A DNA stretch of 64,000 bases from Terrabacter sp. Ter38 (GCF_024519435.1 NZ_JALJRZ010000004.1:339251-403250); one strand, 5' to 3'; positions 8,972-18,458 are shown, counted from the first letter of the stretch. The notes: generated by a model not told the origin, from the letters alone. Program-made: numbers and translations.

Positions 8972-10696
8972 GTGACTGCACCGGCAACGACGCCCACCCA
9001 CCCCCTGCTCGACGCCCACGCGGGAGTCCTCGACGAGATCCGTCAGGCCCTGGCGAGCCGCAGCTGGTACTCCCGCTACCCCGAGTCGCCCAGCCCTCGC
9101 GTCTACGGCGAGACCGCCGCGGCCGACGGGCTCGCCGCGCACGAGGCCCACCTGGACGGGCCGTATGCCGCCCTGTCGAGCCAGCCGACCGACGGCACCC
9201 TCGTGGGGAGCGAGGTCTCTCCCTACGGGCCGACGCTCGGGGTCACCTACCCGGCGCTCGACGTCGACGCCGGGCTCGCGGCGGCACGCGCGGCCATGCC
9301 GGCCTGGCGCGATGCGGGACCGCAGGCCCGCGCCGCGGTGTGCGTCGAGATCGTCGACCGCATCAACAAGCGCAGCTTCGAGATCGCGAACGCCGTCATG
9401 CACACGTCGGGGCAACCCTTCGTCATGTCGTTCCAGGCCGGCGGCCCGCACGCCCAGGACCGGGCGATCGAGGCGATCGCGGCCGGGCTCGTCGAGCAGG
9501 AGCGGGTGCCCGCGTCCGTCGTCTGGGAGAAGCCGGGCCGCGACCGTCAGGGCAACCCGGCGCCGACGCGGATGCAGAAGGACTACCGCCTCGTGCCCCG
9601 CGGGGTCGCTCTCGTCATCGGCTGCAACACCTTCCCGACGTGGAACGCCTACCCCGGCATCTTCGCCTCCCTCGTCACGGGCAACGCCGTCGTCGTCAAG
9701 CCGCACCCCCGGGCGGTGCTGCCGCTCGCGATCTCGGTCGAGATCGCGCGGTCGGTGCTCGCGGAGGCCGGCTTCGACCCGGCCCTCGTGCAGCTGGCCG
9801 CCGAGGCCGACGGGCAGGGACTGGCCAAGACGCTCGCCGAGCGCGACGAGGTCGCGATCATCGACTACACCGGCGGACCGACGTTCGGGGCGTGGCTCGA
9901 GGAGTCGGCGGCCGCGCACGGCAAGCTCGTCTACACCGAGAAGGCCGGCCTCAACTCGATCGTCGTGGACTCCACCGACGACCTGCGCGGGATGCTCGGC
10001 AACCTCGCCTTCAGCCTCACGCTCTACTCGGGACAGATGTGCACGGCGCCGCAGAACCTCTACGTGCCGGAGGGCGGCGTCGACACCGACGAGGGGCACC
10101 TGTCCTTCGACGAGTTCGGTGAGCGCCTCGCCGGGGCCGTCGGTCGCCTCACCGGTGACGACGCCAAGGCCGTCGAGCTGCTCGGGGCCACGGTCAACGA
10201 CCAGGTCCGCTCCAACGCCGACTCGCTCACCGCGATCGCCGAGGACGCCGGCGGCCGCGTCGTGCTCGACTCGCGTCGCGTCACGCACCCGACGTGGGCC
10301 GACGCCGTCGTGCGCGCCCCGGGCCTCGTCGCCGTCGACGTCACCCGAGAGGACGTCTACACGCAGGAGTGCTTCGGGCCGGTCGGCTACCTCATCCGGA
10401 CGGCGTCGACGGAGCAGTCGCTCGCGCAGCTCGCGGACACGGTGCGCGAGCACGGCGCGATGACGGCCGCGGTCTACTCGACGAGCGACACGGTGCTGGA
10501 CGCGGCGCGCGAAGCGGCGGCCGAGGGCGGGGTCGCCCTGTCCGAGAACCTGACCGGGCAGATCTTCGTCAACCAGACGGCGGCCTTCTCCGACTTCCAC
10601 GGCACCGGGGCCAACCCGGCCGCGAACTCCGCCTACACCGACGCCGCCTTCGTCGCGAACCGCTTCCGCGTCATCACGTCGCGCCGACACGTCTGA
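8972..10696 (+). CDS. paaN: Phenylacetic acid degradation protein PaaN (aldehyde dehydrogenase)
   Basis: 574-residue aldehyde dehydrogenase superfamily protein of the PaaN type, thought to oxidise the semialdehyde formed after ring opening of oxepin-CoA. The ALDH nucleotide region VALVIGCNTFPTW is followed by KPHPRAVLPLA, and the catalytic cysteine is Cys357 in SGQMCTAPQN. It lacks the hydratase domain fused to PaaZ in enterobacteria. The GTG start at 8972 is preceded by a -10-like TAGCAT at 6 nt. It diverges from the 3-hydroxyacyl-CoA dehydrogenase operon and is followed closely by an MFS gene 7 bases downstream that may be co-transcribed. Confidence 0.92.
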   Translation: MTAPATTPTHPLLDAHAGVLDEIRQALASRSWYSRYPESPSPRVYGETAAADGLAAHEAHLDGPYAALSSQPTDGTLVGSEVSPYGPTLGVTYPALDVDAGLAAARAAMPAWRDAGPQARAAVCVEIVDRINKRSFEIANAVMHTSGQPFVMSFQAGGPHAQDRAIEAIAAGLVEQERVPASVVWEKPGRDRQGNPAPTRMQKDYRLVPRGVALVIGCNTFPTWNAYPGIFASLVTGNAVVVKPHPRAVLPLAISVEIARSVLAEAGFDPALVQLAAEADGQGLAKTLAERDEVAIIDYTGGPTFGAWLEESAAAHGKLVYTEKAGLNSIVVDSTDDLRGMLGNLAFSLTLYSGQMCTAPQNLYVPEGGVDTDEGHLSFDEFGERLAGAVGRLTGDDAKAVELLGATVNDQVRSNADSLTAIAEDAGGRVVLDSRRVTHPTWADAVVRAPGLVAVDVTREDVYTQECFGPVGYLIRTASTEQSLAQLADTVREHGAMTAAVYSTSDTVLDAAREAAAEGGVALSENLTGQIFVNQTAAFSDFHGTGANPAANSAYTDAAFVANRFRVITSRRHV

Positions 10697-10703
10697 GCTC
10701 CCC

Positions 10704-12029
10704 GTGGTTCTCGCGCCAGCTCAGCTCGACCGGGCGACCTTGCAGCGCAAGGTGGTCCGGACACTCGTCGGGTCGCAGATCCTCGGCGGCGTCGGCATGG
10801 CCTGCGGCATCGCCGTCGGCGCGCTGATCGCCGAGGACCTCAGCGGCACCGAGGCGCTCGCCGGTGTCGGCACGACAGCCCAGGTGCTCGGCACGGCGCT
10901 GCTGACGATCCCCGTCGCCCGTGCGACGGCCGCTCGGGGGCGCCGCGTCGGACTGCGCTGGGGTCTGGCCGTGGCCTTCGTCGGGGCCGCGGTCGTGCTC
11001 GTGGCCGCCGTGCTGCGCTCGTTCCCCCTCTTCGTCGTCGGCATGTTCCTCTTCGGCGGCGGCACGACCGCCAACAACCAGGCGAGGTATGCCGCCGCCG
11101 ACCTCGCGGAGCCGGCGCGCCGCGGGCGCGACCTGTCGATCGTCGTGTGGGCCACGACGATCGGCTCGGTGGTCGGACCGAACCTCGTCGGACCGGGCCA
11201 GGCGCTCGCGCACCGCCTCGGGTTGCCCGAGCTGGCCGGGACGTTCGTCTTCTCCCTCGTCGGCTTCGTGGGCGCCTGGCTCGTCGTCGACCGGCTGCTG
11301 CGACCCGACCCGCTCCTCACCGCCCGTGCCCTCGACGCCGCCCACCGCGAGGAGGGGCGCCGGGCTGCCGCGTCCGATGTCGTCGCCGACCCGGCGTCCG
11401 GCCGCATCGCCGACGTGCCGAACCACGACGGTTCGATGCGTCGCGGTCTCGCCGTGGTGCGGTCGAAACCGAGGGCTCTCCAGGCGATCCTCGTCATGGC
11501 GCTCGGCCACCTCGTCATGGTCAGCGTCATGGTCATGACGCCGATCCACATGAAGCACGGGCACGCCGAGCTCGAGGTCATCGGCTTCGTCATCTCGGTG
11601 CACATCCTCGGGATGTTCGCCCTGTCGCCGCTCGTGGGGGCGGCCGTGGACCGCTGGGGCGCGCCGCCGGTCGCCATGACAGGGGGCGTCGTGCTCACGG
11701 TCGCGTCGCTGCTCGCGTCGCGCTCACAGGCCGGCTGGTCCGGCCTGCTGCTCGTGGCCCTCTTCCTGCTCGGAGTGGGGTGGTCCTGCACGCTGGTGTC
11801 GGGCTCGACCCTGCTCACGTCGGTGGTGACGACGGACGAGCGTCCAGCCACCCAGGGACTCGCCGACGTGATCATGGGTCTCGCGGGTGCCGGGGGAGGC
11901 GTGGCGGCCGGCATCGTCGTCGGATCGCTCGGCTACTCGGCGCTCGCGTCCGGCTCGGCGGCGGTCGGTGTCGTCATCCTCGTCGTCGGCGCGGCCCGCG
12001 TGCGGCCAACCGCCGCCGAGGTCAGGTGA
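10704..12029 (+). CDS. MFS transporter
   Basis: 441-residue multi-pass membrane protein with about 12 hydrophobic segments. Family features include RATAARGRRVGLRWG in the loop after the second helix and a central cytoplasmic loop of about 60 residues rich in Asp, Arg and Ala. The GTG start lies 7 bases after the paaN stop, so transcription from the paaN promoter is likely; a link to aromatic compounds is only inferred from this. Its last codons overlap the end of the convergent DUF1304 gene by 8 bp. The substrate is not identifiable. Confidence 0.82.
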   Translation: MVLAPAQLDRATLQRKVVRTLVGSQILGGVGMACGIAVGALIAEDLSGTEALAGVGTTAQVLGTALLTIPVARATAARGRRVGLRWGLAVAFVGAAVVLVAAVLRSFPLFVVGMFLFGGGTTANNQARYAAADLAEPARRGRDLSIVVWATTIGSVVGPNLVGPGQALAHRLGLPELAGTFVFSLVGFVGAWLVVDRLLRPDPLLTARALDAAHREEGRRAAASDVVADPASGRIADVPNHDGSMRRGLAVVRSKPRALQAILVMALGHLVMVSVMVMTPIHMKHGHAELEVIGFVISVHILGMFALSPLVGAAVDRWGAPPVAMTGGVVLTVASLLASRSQAGWSGLLLVALFLLGVGWSCTLVSGSTLLTSVVTTDERPATQGLADVIMGLAGAGGGVAAGIVVGSLGYSALASGSAAVGVVILVVGAARVRPTAAEVR

Positions 12030-12402
12030 GCAGGGTCAGCACGAAGCCGATGAGCGGCAGCGTGCCCTGGGTCAGGGCGGCGCGCAGGTAGCTGCTGCCG
12101 GTGGTGACGAGCACGGCCGCGGCGGCGACCATCGAGCCCGTGCAGAAGAGGGCGAGGGTTCGGCCGGCAGTGTCGTGGTCGGTCCACCCGAGCACGAGCC
12201 CCAGCGCGGCGCCGATGCCGAGGAAGAGGTTGTAGAAGCCCTGGTTGTAGGCCATCGGCCGGGTCACGTCGGCAGCGGCCTGGTCGGCGACGCCGAAGCG
12301 CTTCCACACCTCGGGGCGGGTCCAGCCGACGCTCTCCATCCAGAAGATGAAGAAGTGCAGCAGTGCGGCCAACCCGACGAACACGTTCGCGGCGATCCTC
12401 AT
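12022..12402 (-). CDS. DUF1304 family membrane protein
   Basis: 126 residues with four predicted membrane helices and conserved acidic/aromatic positions near the start (HFFIFWMESVGW) plus NQGFYNLFLGIG in the second helix, the pattern of the DUF1304 family. No biochemical role is established. ATG 12402 is preceded by TACGAT at 6 nt, consistent with a leaderless transcript. The 3' end overlaps the MFS stop by 8 bp on the opposite strand. Confidence 0.85.
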   Translation of the reverse strand: MRIAANVFVGLAALLHFFIFWMESVGWTRPEVWKRFGVADQAAADVTRPMAYNQGFYNLFLGIGAALGLVLGWTDHDTAGRTLALFCTGSMVAAAAVLVTTGSSYLRAALTQGTLPLIGFVLTLLT

Positions 12403-12408
12403 GCTCGG

Positions 12409-12414
12409 ATCGTA
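12409..12414 (-). promoter_or_regulatory. Leaderless -10 element of the DUF1304 gene
   Basis: TACGAT on the minus strand, ending exactly 6 bases before ATG 12402; no ribosome binding site. Confidence 0.55.
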
Positions 12415-12492
12415 GGGCCCGGCCAGTAGTCCCGCCGCCCCATCAGCCCCACGGCGACACTCGACGAGGGGTGGGCGGCTGGCGGGCTCTGG

Positions 12493-15486
12493 TCAGGCGG
12501 TGATGCGCAGGGTGCTCGTGCGGTCGGGCTTGACGAGCACCTCGATGCGGTCGGCGACCCGCGACTTCAGCTCGGTGACGTGGCTGACGATGCCGACGGT
12601 GCGGCCTCCCTCGCGCAGACCCTCGAGGGTGTGCATGACGTCGTCGAGCACGTCGGGGTCGAGGGTGCCGAAGCCTTCATCGACGAAGAGCGTGCCGAGG
12701 TCGACGCCGCCCGACTCGGCGCGCACGACCTCTGCCAGGGCGAGGGCGAGCGACAGCGAGACGTAGAAGGTCTCTCCTCCGGAGAGAGTGCCGACCTCGC
12801 GGACCTGGTTGGTGTGCATGTCGTGGACGCGCACCCCGAGCCCCGACTTGGCGTTGCCCTTCTTGGCGTCGGTGTGCTCGAGCGTGTAGCGCCCGCCGGA
12901 GAAGCGGCCGAGCTCGGTGTTGGCCGCCGACAGCACCTCGGTGAAGCGGCGGATGAGGACGTACTTCGCGAGGTCGAGGTTCAGCTGGTTGTCGCCGCTG
13001 CCCGCGACGAGCTGGCCGACCCGCACGGCGTCGGCGGTCGAGGCGATGACCGCGGCGTTGCGGGCCATGGCTTCTCGGATGTCGGTGACCCGTCGCTTCG
13101 TGCGCGTCACCTGGTCACGGAGGCTCCCGTGCTCGTTGCTCGCGGCCTCCATGTCCTTCTTCGCGGCCGCCGCCAGGGCCTCGAGCTGCTCGATGTCGTC
13201 GAAGAGGGCGTCGAGCTGGACGTCGGCGAGCTCGGGCCCGGTCAGGCCGGCGCGCACCTGGGTGCAGGCCCGCTCGAACTCCGCGATCTCCTGCGTCTTG
13301 GCATTGATCCACTCGGCCCCCCGGTCGGCCGCCATCCACTCGGTGACGTCGGCGAAGCCGAACTGTGCCAGGTCGGCGTCGCGCGCCGCGGTGTCCTCGG
13401 CGACGGACGAGGCGGCGACGTCACGCTGCCCGAGAGCGTCGACGAGGGTGTCGATGCGGCCGGCGCCGGCGACGAGGGCGTCACGTCGCGCGGCGACGCT
13501 GGGGTGGCCGTCGCGGGCCTGCTCGACGACGGCGGTCTCCTCGGCGATGCGACCGTCGAGGTCGACGACGGACTGTTCGCCGCGCGCGAACTCCGCACCG
13601 AGCCGCGCCGCCTGCGCCGTGAGGGTGTCGACGCGGTCGCGGAGCTCGGCGAGCCTGGCCGCTCCCGCCTCGACGTCGGCGCTGGCCTGCACCGAGGCCG
13701 CGAGCTCGCGCGCCGCCGCCTCGGCCCGGGCGCGGGCCTCGGTCACGTCGAACCCGTCGCACCGGGCCGCGAGCTCGCGGACCTCGGACCGGAGGGCCCC
13801 GAGCGCCTCCGTTGCGGTGGCGGCCTGCTCGCGCAGCCGGACGACCCGGGACTCCTCGGCGTCGATCTGCTCGGGAGTGACCGCGTCGAGGGTCGGGTGG
13901 GCTGGAGAGGGGTGCTCGACGGACCCGCACACCGGGCACGCGTCGCCGTCGACGAGCGAGAGCCCGAGCTCGCCGGCGATGCCGTCGATGCGAGCCCGGC
14001 GCAGCCCTGCGAGCGACGACTCGGCTGCCGCCACAGTGCCCAGCGCCTCGGTGGCGGCGGACTCGGCTCGCGGCATGCGGGCCACCGCAGCCCTGTGGGC
14101 CACGGACGCCTCGAGCCGGGCCTTGGCCCGCTCGCCCTCGGCGACGCGCCCGTCGAGCAGCGCGGCCAGCCGGCGCGCCTCGGTGAGCGTCGCCTCGTGC
14201 GTGGCGATGGTGCCGGGGAGGGCCTCGAGCTCGGTCGCCACCGACGCCACCGACCGGCGCGTGCCGTCGAGCCCCTCGCGCAGCCGCGACAGCTCTGCGA
14301 TGCGGCCGGCGAGTGCGCCCTCGAGCCCGATCGCACCGGTGAGGGAGCCGACGACCTCACGGGCCCGGGCGGCGGCCTCGCGCAGGGCGGCCGGTCCGCT
14401 GTCGCGTAGTGCCGGGTCGACGCGGGCGCGGGCCTGCGTCAGAGCTGCCTCTGCGCGCTTGAGCGTCGCCTCGGACTGAGCCAGGGTGCGCACGGCACCG
14501 GCCACCGGGCGGGCCTGGCGTGCTCGGGCCACCTCCTCGCCGAGCTGCTGGAAGACCACCGCCTGCTTGCCGAGGTCGTGCTCCTGCTGCTGGAGCTGGA
14601 TGAGTCGCTCACGGCGCTGCATGCGCAGACGGGCGTCGCTGACCATGTCGGCCATCTGCTTGTGCGTCTCGATGGCCTCGCGGCTCGCCTTGCCCGCGTG
14701 CCGCTCGCGCGTCGTCAGCTCGTCGACGACCTGGGCCAGCTCGGCGTCGAGGGCCTCCGGTGTCGTGCGGCTCAGGTCCTCGAGCTCGTCGCGGCGCTCG
14801 GTCTCGAGCCCGGCCGACACCGCCAGGGCGTGCACGGCGAGCCGGATCTCGTCGACCGCGGACTGGCGAACGGCCTGCGCGGCCCGCCCGGCCTCGACGA
14901 TCTCGTCCTGGACCCGGCGGAAGAAGGCGGTGCCGAAGACCTTCTCGAGGAGCTTGCCCTTGTCCTCGGACCGGGCGCGGAGGAACGTCGCGAACTCGCC
15001 CTGGGGCAGGATCACGGTCTGCACGAACTGGTCGCGGGTGAGCCCGACGGCCCGGGTGATCTCGTCGTCGCAGTCCCCGATGGTGGTCGACAGCAGCTCG
15101 CCGCCCTCGAGGTCGTCGGGTGTCTGGAGGCGCCAGAGCTTGATCGTCGGCTGCTGCACCGTCGTGCCGTCGCCGCGCGACTTGGGGCGCTCGAAGCGAG
15201 GCGTGCGCTGGACGCGGTAGAGCCCCGACTGCGTCTCGAAGACGAGCACGACGACCGGCACGGTGCGCGGGTCGGCGTGGTGGGAGTGGATGCGCTCCAC
15301 GTCGGCCGAGGCCTGGGCGACCTTGCCGTAGAGCGCGAACGTGATGGCGTCGATGATCGTGGACTTGCCCGACCCGGTGGGCCCCTCGAGCAGGAAGAGC
15401 CCGGCGCGCCCGACGGTGGTGAAGTCGATGACCTCGGTGCCGGCATACGGCCCGATGGCCGTCATCGACAGGTGGTGCAGCTGCAC
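12493..15486 (-). CDS. sbcC: Exonuclease subunit SbcC (Rad50-like SMC ATPase)
   Basis: 997-residue ATPase of the SbcCD nuclease, which opens hairpins and processes DNA ends. The N-terminal Walker A GPTGSGKST is followed by QTVILPQGEFATFL. Two long coiled-coil arms rich in Ala, Arg and Glu flank the zinc hook CPVC at residues 517-520. The C-terminal lobe has the signature LSGGETFYVSLSLALALAE and Walker B LFVDEGFGTLDPD. The start is GTG 15486, one base after the sbcD stop, because the protein then opens with VQLHHLSMTAIGPY, matching the beta-strand that begins SbcC proteins. It is co-transcribed with sbcD. Confidence 0.95.
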   Translation of the reverse strand: MQLHHLSMTAIGPYAGTEVIDFTTVGRAGLFLLEGPTGSGKSTIIDAITFALYGKVAQASADVERIHSHHADPRTVPVVVLVFETQSGLYRVQRTPRFERPKSRGDGTTVQQPTIKLWRLQTPDDLEGGELLSTTIGDCDDEITRAVGLTRDQFVQTVILPQGEFATFLRARSEDKGKLLEKVFGTAFFRRVQDEIVEAGRAAQAVRQSAVDEIRLAVHALAVSAGLETERRDELEDLSRTTPEALDAELAQVVDELTTRERHAGKASREAIETHKQMADMVSDARLRMQRRERLIQLQQQEHDLGKQAVVFQQLGEEVARARQARPVAGAVRTLAQSEATLKRAEAALTQARARVDPALRDSGPAALREAAARAREVVGSLTGAIGLEGALAGRIAELSRLREGLDGTRRSVASVATELEALPGTIATHEATLTEARRLAALLDGRVAEGERAKARLEASVAHRAAVARMPRAESAATEALGTVAAAESSLAGLRRARIDGIAGELGLSLVDGDACPVCGSVEHPSPAHPTLDAVTPEQIDAEESRVVRLREQAATATEALGALRSEVRELAARCDGFDVTEARARAEAAARELAASVQASADVEAGAARLAELRDRVDTLTAQAARLGAEFARGEQSVVDLDGRIAEETAVVEQARDGHPSVAARRDALVAGAGRIDTLVDALGQRDVAASSVAEDTAARDADLAQFGFADVTEWMAADRGAEWINAKTQEIAEFERACTQVRAGLTGPELADVQLDALFDDIEQLEALAAAAKKDMEAASNEHGSLRDQVTRTKRRVTDIREAMARNAAVIASTADAVRVGQLVAGSGDNQLNLDLAKYVLIRRFTEVLSAANTELGRFSGGRYTLEHTDAKKGNAKSGLGVRVHDMHTNQVREVGTLSGGETFYVSLSLALALAEVVRAESGGVDLGTLFVDEGFGTLDPDVLDDVMHTLEGLREGGRTVGIVSHVTELKSRVADRIEVLVKPDRTSTLRITA

Positions 15487-15487
15487 G

Positions 15488-16684
15488 TCACGCCACCTCC
15501 TGCGCCTCGGCCCGGTGCTGGGCCCGGACCGCGGCCTCGAAGCCGGCCTCGAAGACGTCGACCTCGCCGCCGCTCGCCTCGGTCTTGGTGACGTAGGCGA
15601 TGAAGTCGGAGCCGAGCTCGCGGGCATCGCGCTCACTGACGACGGTCGTGCCGGCGCGGCCCCGGTCGATCGCGCCCTCGGGCTCGTGGAAGACCTGCAG
15701 CGCGTGCGGGAAGCGGGACTTGAGGCGGTCCATGAGCGAGTCGGGGCGCACCCGGTCGGTGACGGTGACGCGCACCCACGCGTGCTCGGCGCCGGCGTGC
15801 GACGGCGACTCGAGCAGCTCGTCGAGGCGACCGCGCAGCGTCGCCATGGCTCGCGGCTGCACGACCTCGACCGGGGTGACCCGGGCCGGACCGGAGGCGT
15901 CGAGGTCGACGAGGAGCACGACCTTCTCGTGGTCCTGCTCGGAGAAGGAGTAGCGCAGCGGCGACCCCGAGTAGCGCACGACCGAGCCGGCTGCGGACTC
16001 CGGCGCCTGGGGCCCGTGGAGGTGCCCGAGCGCGGCGTAGTCGATGCCGGCGAAGACGGTGCCGGCCACCCGGTCGACGCCGCCGACCATGATCGAGCGC
16101 TCCGAGTCGCTCGGCTCGGCCCCCGCCACGAACGCGTGGGCCAGCACGACCGACCGCACCCCGGGTCGGTCGGCGAGATCGGCGCGGATGCGGTCGCACG
16201 CGGCCCCCACGACGGCCTGGTGCGACCGGGGGAGCGGCTCGCCACCTCCTGCCAGCGCCACGCGCGCGTGGTCGGGGTCGAGGTAGGGGATGCCGTAGAC
16301 CACGGCCTGCACGCCGTCGCTGCCCTCGAGCCGGACCGGCAGGTCGAGCTGGCCGAGGTCGGTGACCATGCGGATGCTGTCGCGGAAGAGACCAGCCCCG
16401 TAGCCGAGGCGGATCGCCGAGTCGTGGTTGCCCGACGTGACGACGACCGTCGTGACGGCCGAGAGCCGGGACAGCGTCCACTCGAACAGCTGGACCGACT
16501 CGACGGGCGGCACCCCACGGTCGTAGACGTCGCCCGCGACGAGCACCGCGTCGATCGGGATGCCGTCGGGCGGGTCCTCGACGAGCTCGCAGATGCGCTC
16601 GAGCACGGCCGACTGCGCCTCGTGGAGGTTCACGCCGTGGAGCGTGCGCCCGAGGTGCCAGTCGGAGGTGTGGAGCAACCGCAT
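15488..16684 (-). CDS. sbcD: Exonuclease subunit SbcD (Mre11-like nuclease)
   Basis: 398-residue metallophosphoesterase, catalytic partner of SbcC. The metal-binding motifs are in order: DWHLG (residues 8-12), AGDVYDRG, TSGNHDS, and the later GHLHGPQ. A C-terminal capping domain follows. ATG 16684 is preceded by TACCGT at exactly 6 nt and no Shine-Dalgarno, predicting a leaderless mRNA for the sbcDC operon. The gene order sbcD-sbcC with one-base spacing is the usual one. Confidence 0.95.
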   Translation of the reverse strand: MRLLHTSDWHLGRTLHGVNLHEAQSAVLERICELVEDPPDGIPIDAVLVAGDVYDRGVPPVESVQLFEWTLSRLSAVTTVVVTSGNHDSAIRLGYGAGLFRDSIRMVTDLGQLDLPVRLEGSDGVQAVVYGIPYLDPDHARVALAGGGEPLPRSHQAVVGAACDRIRADLADRPGVRSVVLAHAFVAGAEPSDSERSIMVGGVDRVAGTVFAGIDYAALGHLHGPQAPESAAGSVVRYSGSPLRYSFSEQDHEKVVLLVDLDASGPARVTPVEVVQPRAMATLRGRLDELLESPSHAGAEHAWVRVTVTDRVRPDSLMDRLKSRFPHALQVFHEPEGAIDRGRAGTTVVSERDARELGSDFIAYVTKTEASGGEVDVFEAGFEAAVRAQHRAEAQEVA

Positions 16685-16690
16685 GCCACG

Positions 16691-16696
16691 ACGGTA
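16691..16696 (-). promoter_or_regulatory. Leaderless -10 element of sbcDC
   Basis: TACCGT on the minus strand, ending 6 bases before ATG 16684. Confidence 0.55.
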
Positions 16697-16780
16697 GGTC
16701 CCCGCGCCGACACCCTCCCAGCCGACACCCCGGTGCCGCGCTCGGCCCTCGGCGAACGGTCGCGCCGCCCGCGGGAATGC

Positions 16781-16814
16781 GTGAGCCCGCCCTCCACGTG
16801 GAGGGCGGGCTCAC
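16781..16814 (-). terminator. Perfect 17-bp hairpin after the pfkA operon
   Basis: Uninterrupted 34-base palindrome centred on CCACGTGG, 26 bases past the stop of the leftward holin-like gene and before the sbcD promoter. It is the likely terminator of the pfkA operon; only 4-8 bases would be in the loop. Confidence 0.7.
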
Positions 16815-16840
16815 GGGGTCGTGCTCTCGGCCGTGCCGCC

Positions 16841-17218
16841 TCAGTCGGTCTTGATGAAGCTGAGCAGCATCGACACGAAGGTGATGATGAGGCCGCCCAG
16901 GACCGCGTCCCAGAAGAAGTGGTCCACGTGGAAGGGCAGGTCGAGCTTGCCGGCCAGCCACGACGTCAGCTCGAGCATCAGGGCGTTGACGATGAAGACG
17001 AAGAGCCCCAGCGTCAGGATGATGAGCGGCAGCGAGATCAGCTTGAGGATGGGCTTGATGAAGGTGTTGAGGATGCCGAAGATCAGGGCCACGAGAACGA
17101 CGGTCCAGACGACCTGACCCGTCGTCCCGCCGCCGAAGGTGATGCCGGGGATGGCCCACGCGGCGATCCACAGGGCGATGGCGTTGATCACCGTCTGCAG
17201 CGCGAAGTTGAGGAGCAT
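16841..17218 (-). CDS. Holin-like small membrane protein (phage_holin_4_2/YvlD type)
   Basis: 125 residues with four membrane helices and the typical core GILNTFIKPILKLISLPLIILTLGLFVFIVNALML. This family is common in Gram-positive chromosomes outside prophages and is not tied to lysis; its role is unknown. ATG 17218 lies 5 bases after the pfkA stop, so it is co-transcribed with pfkA. No other phage gene is nearby. Confidence 0.85.
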   Translation of the reverse strand: MLLNFALQTVINAIALWIAAWAIPGITFGGGTTGQVVWTVVLVALIFGILNTFIKPILKLISLPLIILTLGLFVFIVNALMLELTSWLAGKLDLPFHVDHFFWDAVLGGLIITFVSMLLSFIKTD

Positions 17219-17223
17219 GCGGC

Positions 17224-18312
17224 TCAGTGTTCCACGGGCGCAGGCGCATCGGCGGGAAGCCCGGGGTGCTCGTCGCCGGGGATGCGCGGCTGGAACATCG
17301 CATTGAGGCGCAGCAGGTCCGGCTCGACCATCTTCAGCGAGCCGACGGCGTCGGCGAGCGGCACGCGCTCGATGCGGCCCTTCTGCAGGGCGACCATCTG
17401 GCCCCACGCGCCGTCGAGCGCGGCCTCCACCGCAGCCACGCCGAAGCGGGTGCCCAGGACGCGGTCGAACGCGACGGGCGAGCCGCCGCGCTGGATGTGG
17501 CCGAGCGCGGTCATCCGGCTCTCGATGCCGGTGCGGCCCTGGATCTCGCGGGCGAGGATCGAGCCGATGCCGCCGAGGATCTGGTGGCCGTACTTGTCGA
17601 CCTCGGGCGCCGGGATGTCCATCGTGCCGGCCTTGGGCAGCGCGCCCTCGGCGACGACGACGATCGTCGCGAAGCGACCCTTCTTATGTCGGTGGACGAT
17701 CCGCTCGCACACCTCGTCGACGTCGAAGGGCTCCTCGGGCACGAGCGTGATCGCGGCGCCGCCGGCGAGGCCCGACCAGATCGCGATGTGGCCGACGTGC
17801 CGCCCCATGACCTCGACGACGAGGACGCGGTGGTGGCTCTCGGCGGTCGTGTGCAGCCGGTCGATGGCGTCGGTGCAGATCTGGACGGCGGTCTGGAAGC
17901 CGAACGTCATCTCCGTGAGGGAGATGTCGTTGTCGATCGTCTTGGGCACGCCGATGACGGGAAAACCGTTCTCGTGCAAGCGGTTGACGACACCCATGGA
18001 GCCCTCGCCGCCGATGCCGATGATGGCGTCGAGCCCGTGCCGGTCGTAGGCCTTGCGCACGCGCTTGAGGCCGTCCTCGTGGGCGAACGGCTGGTCGCGG
18101 CTCGTGCCGAGGATCGTGCCACCGAGGGGCAGGATGCCGCGGCACCGGTCGACGTCGAGGATCTCGTAGTCGTTGTCCATCACCCCGCGCCACGCGTTGC
18201 GGAAGCCGATGACGGTGCTGTCGTACGTGACCTCGGCGGCGCGGGTAGCGCCCCGGATGACGGCGTTGAGGCCGGGACAGTCCCCGCCCCCGGTGAGGAT
18301 GCCGATGCGCAT
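17224..18312 (-). CDS. pfkA: 6-phosphofructokinase, mixed-substrate clade
   Basis: 362-residue glycolytic enzyme phosphorylating fructose 6-phosphate. It opens with MRIGILTGGGDCPGLNAVIRG, and the active-site segment PKTIDNDI is at 123-130. Residue 104 in GGEG is Gly, the residue associated with ATP use, while residue 124 is Lys, which is Gly in classical ATP enzymes; this pair is typical of actinobacterial ATP-PFKs related to pyrophosphate enzymes. ATG 18312 is preceded by GAAAGT at 6 nt and no clear ribosome binding site. It is the first gene of a two-gene operon with the holin-like protein. Confidence 0.94.
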   Translation of the reverse strand: MRIGILTGGGDCPGLNAVIRGATRAAEVTYDSTVIGFRNAWRGVMDNDYEILDVDRCRGILPLGGTILGTSRDQPFAHEDGLKRVRKAYDRHGLDAIIGIGGEGSMGVVNRLHENGFPVIGVPKTIDNDISLTEMTFGFQTAVQICTDAIDRLHTTAESHHRVLVVEVMGRHVGHIAIWSGLAGGAAITLVPEEPFDVDEVCERIVHRHKKGRFATIVVVAEGALPKAGTMDIPAPEVDKYGHQILGGIGSILAREIQGRTGIESRMTALGHIQRGGSPVAFDRVLGTRFGVAAVEAALDGAWGQMVALQKGRIERVPLADAVGSLKMVEPDLLRLNAMFQPRIPGDEHPGLPADAPAPVEH

Positions 18313-18446
18313 GATCTGACTTTCGTGAGGCTGGGCATGAAGAAGATGTCGAGGCGGCGGTGGCGCGACGATGTGAGCCTAGCCACAGACCGGTGTCGCC
18401 GTCAGGAGAGCGTCCATGGGCCGGTCGCCCCCGTGGACACTGGCTC

Positions 18447-18452
18447 TACAGT
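18447..18452 (+). promoter_or_regulatory. Leaderless -10 element of the hisC-like gene
   Basis: TACAGT ends 6 bases before ATG 18459, which places the transcription start on the A of the start codon. Confidence 0.6.
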
Positions 18453-18458
18453 TCGGGT

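Noticed and set aside
7667..10690. Minus-strand frame of about 1000 codons across paaN and the dehydrogenase gene
   Set aside because: Shadow frame produced by high third-position GC of real genes; no family pattern and it crosses divergent promoters.
16841..17218. Holin-like gene as evidence of a prophage
   Set aside because: The family is a normal chromosomal one, it is in an operon with pfkA, and no other phage gene is near.
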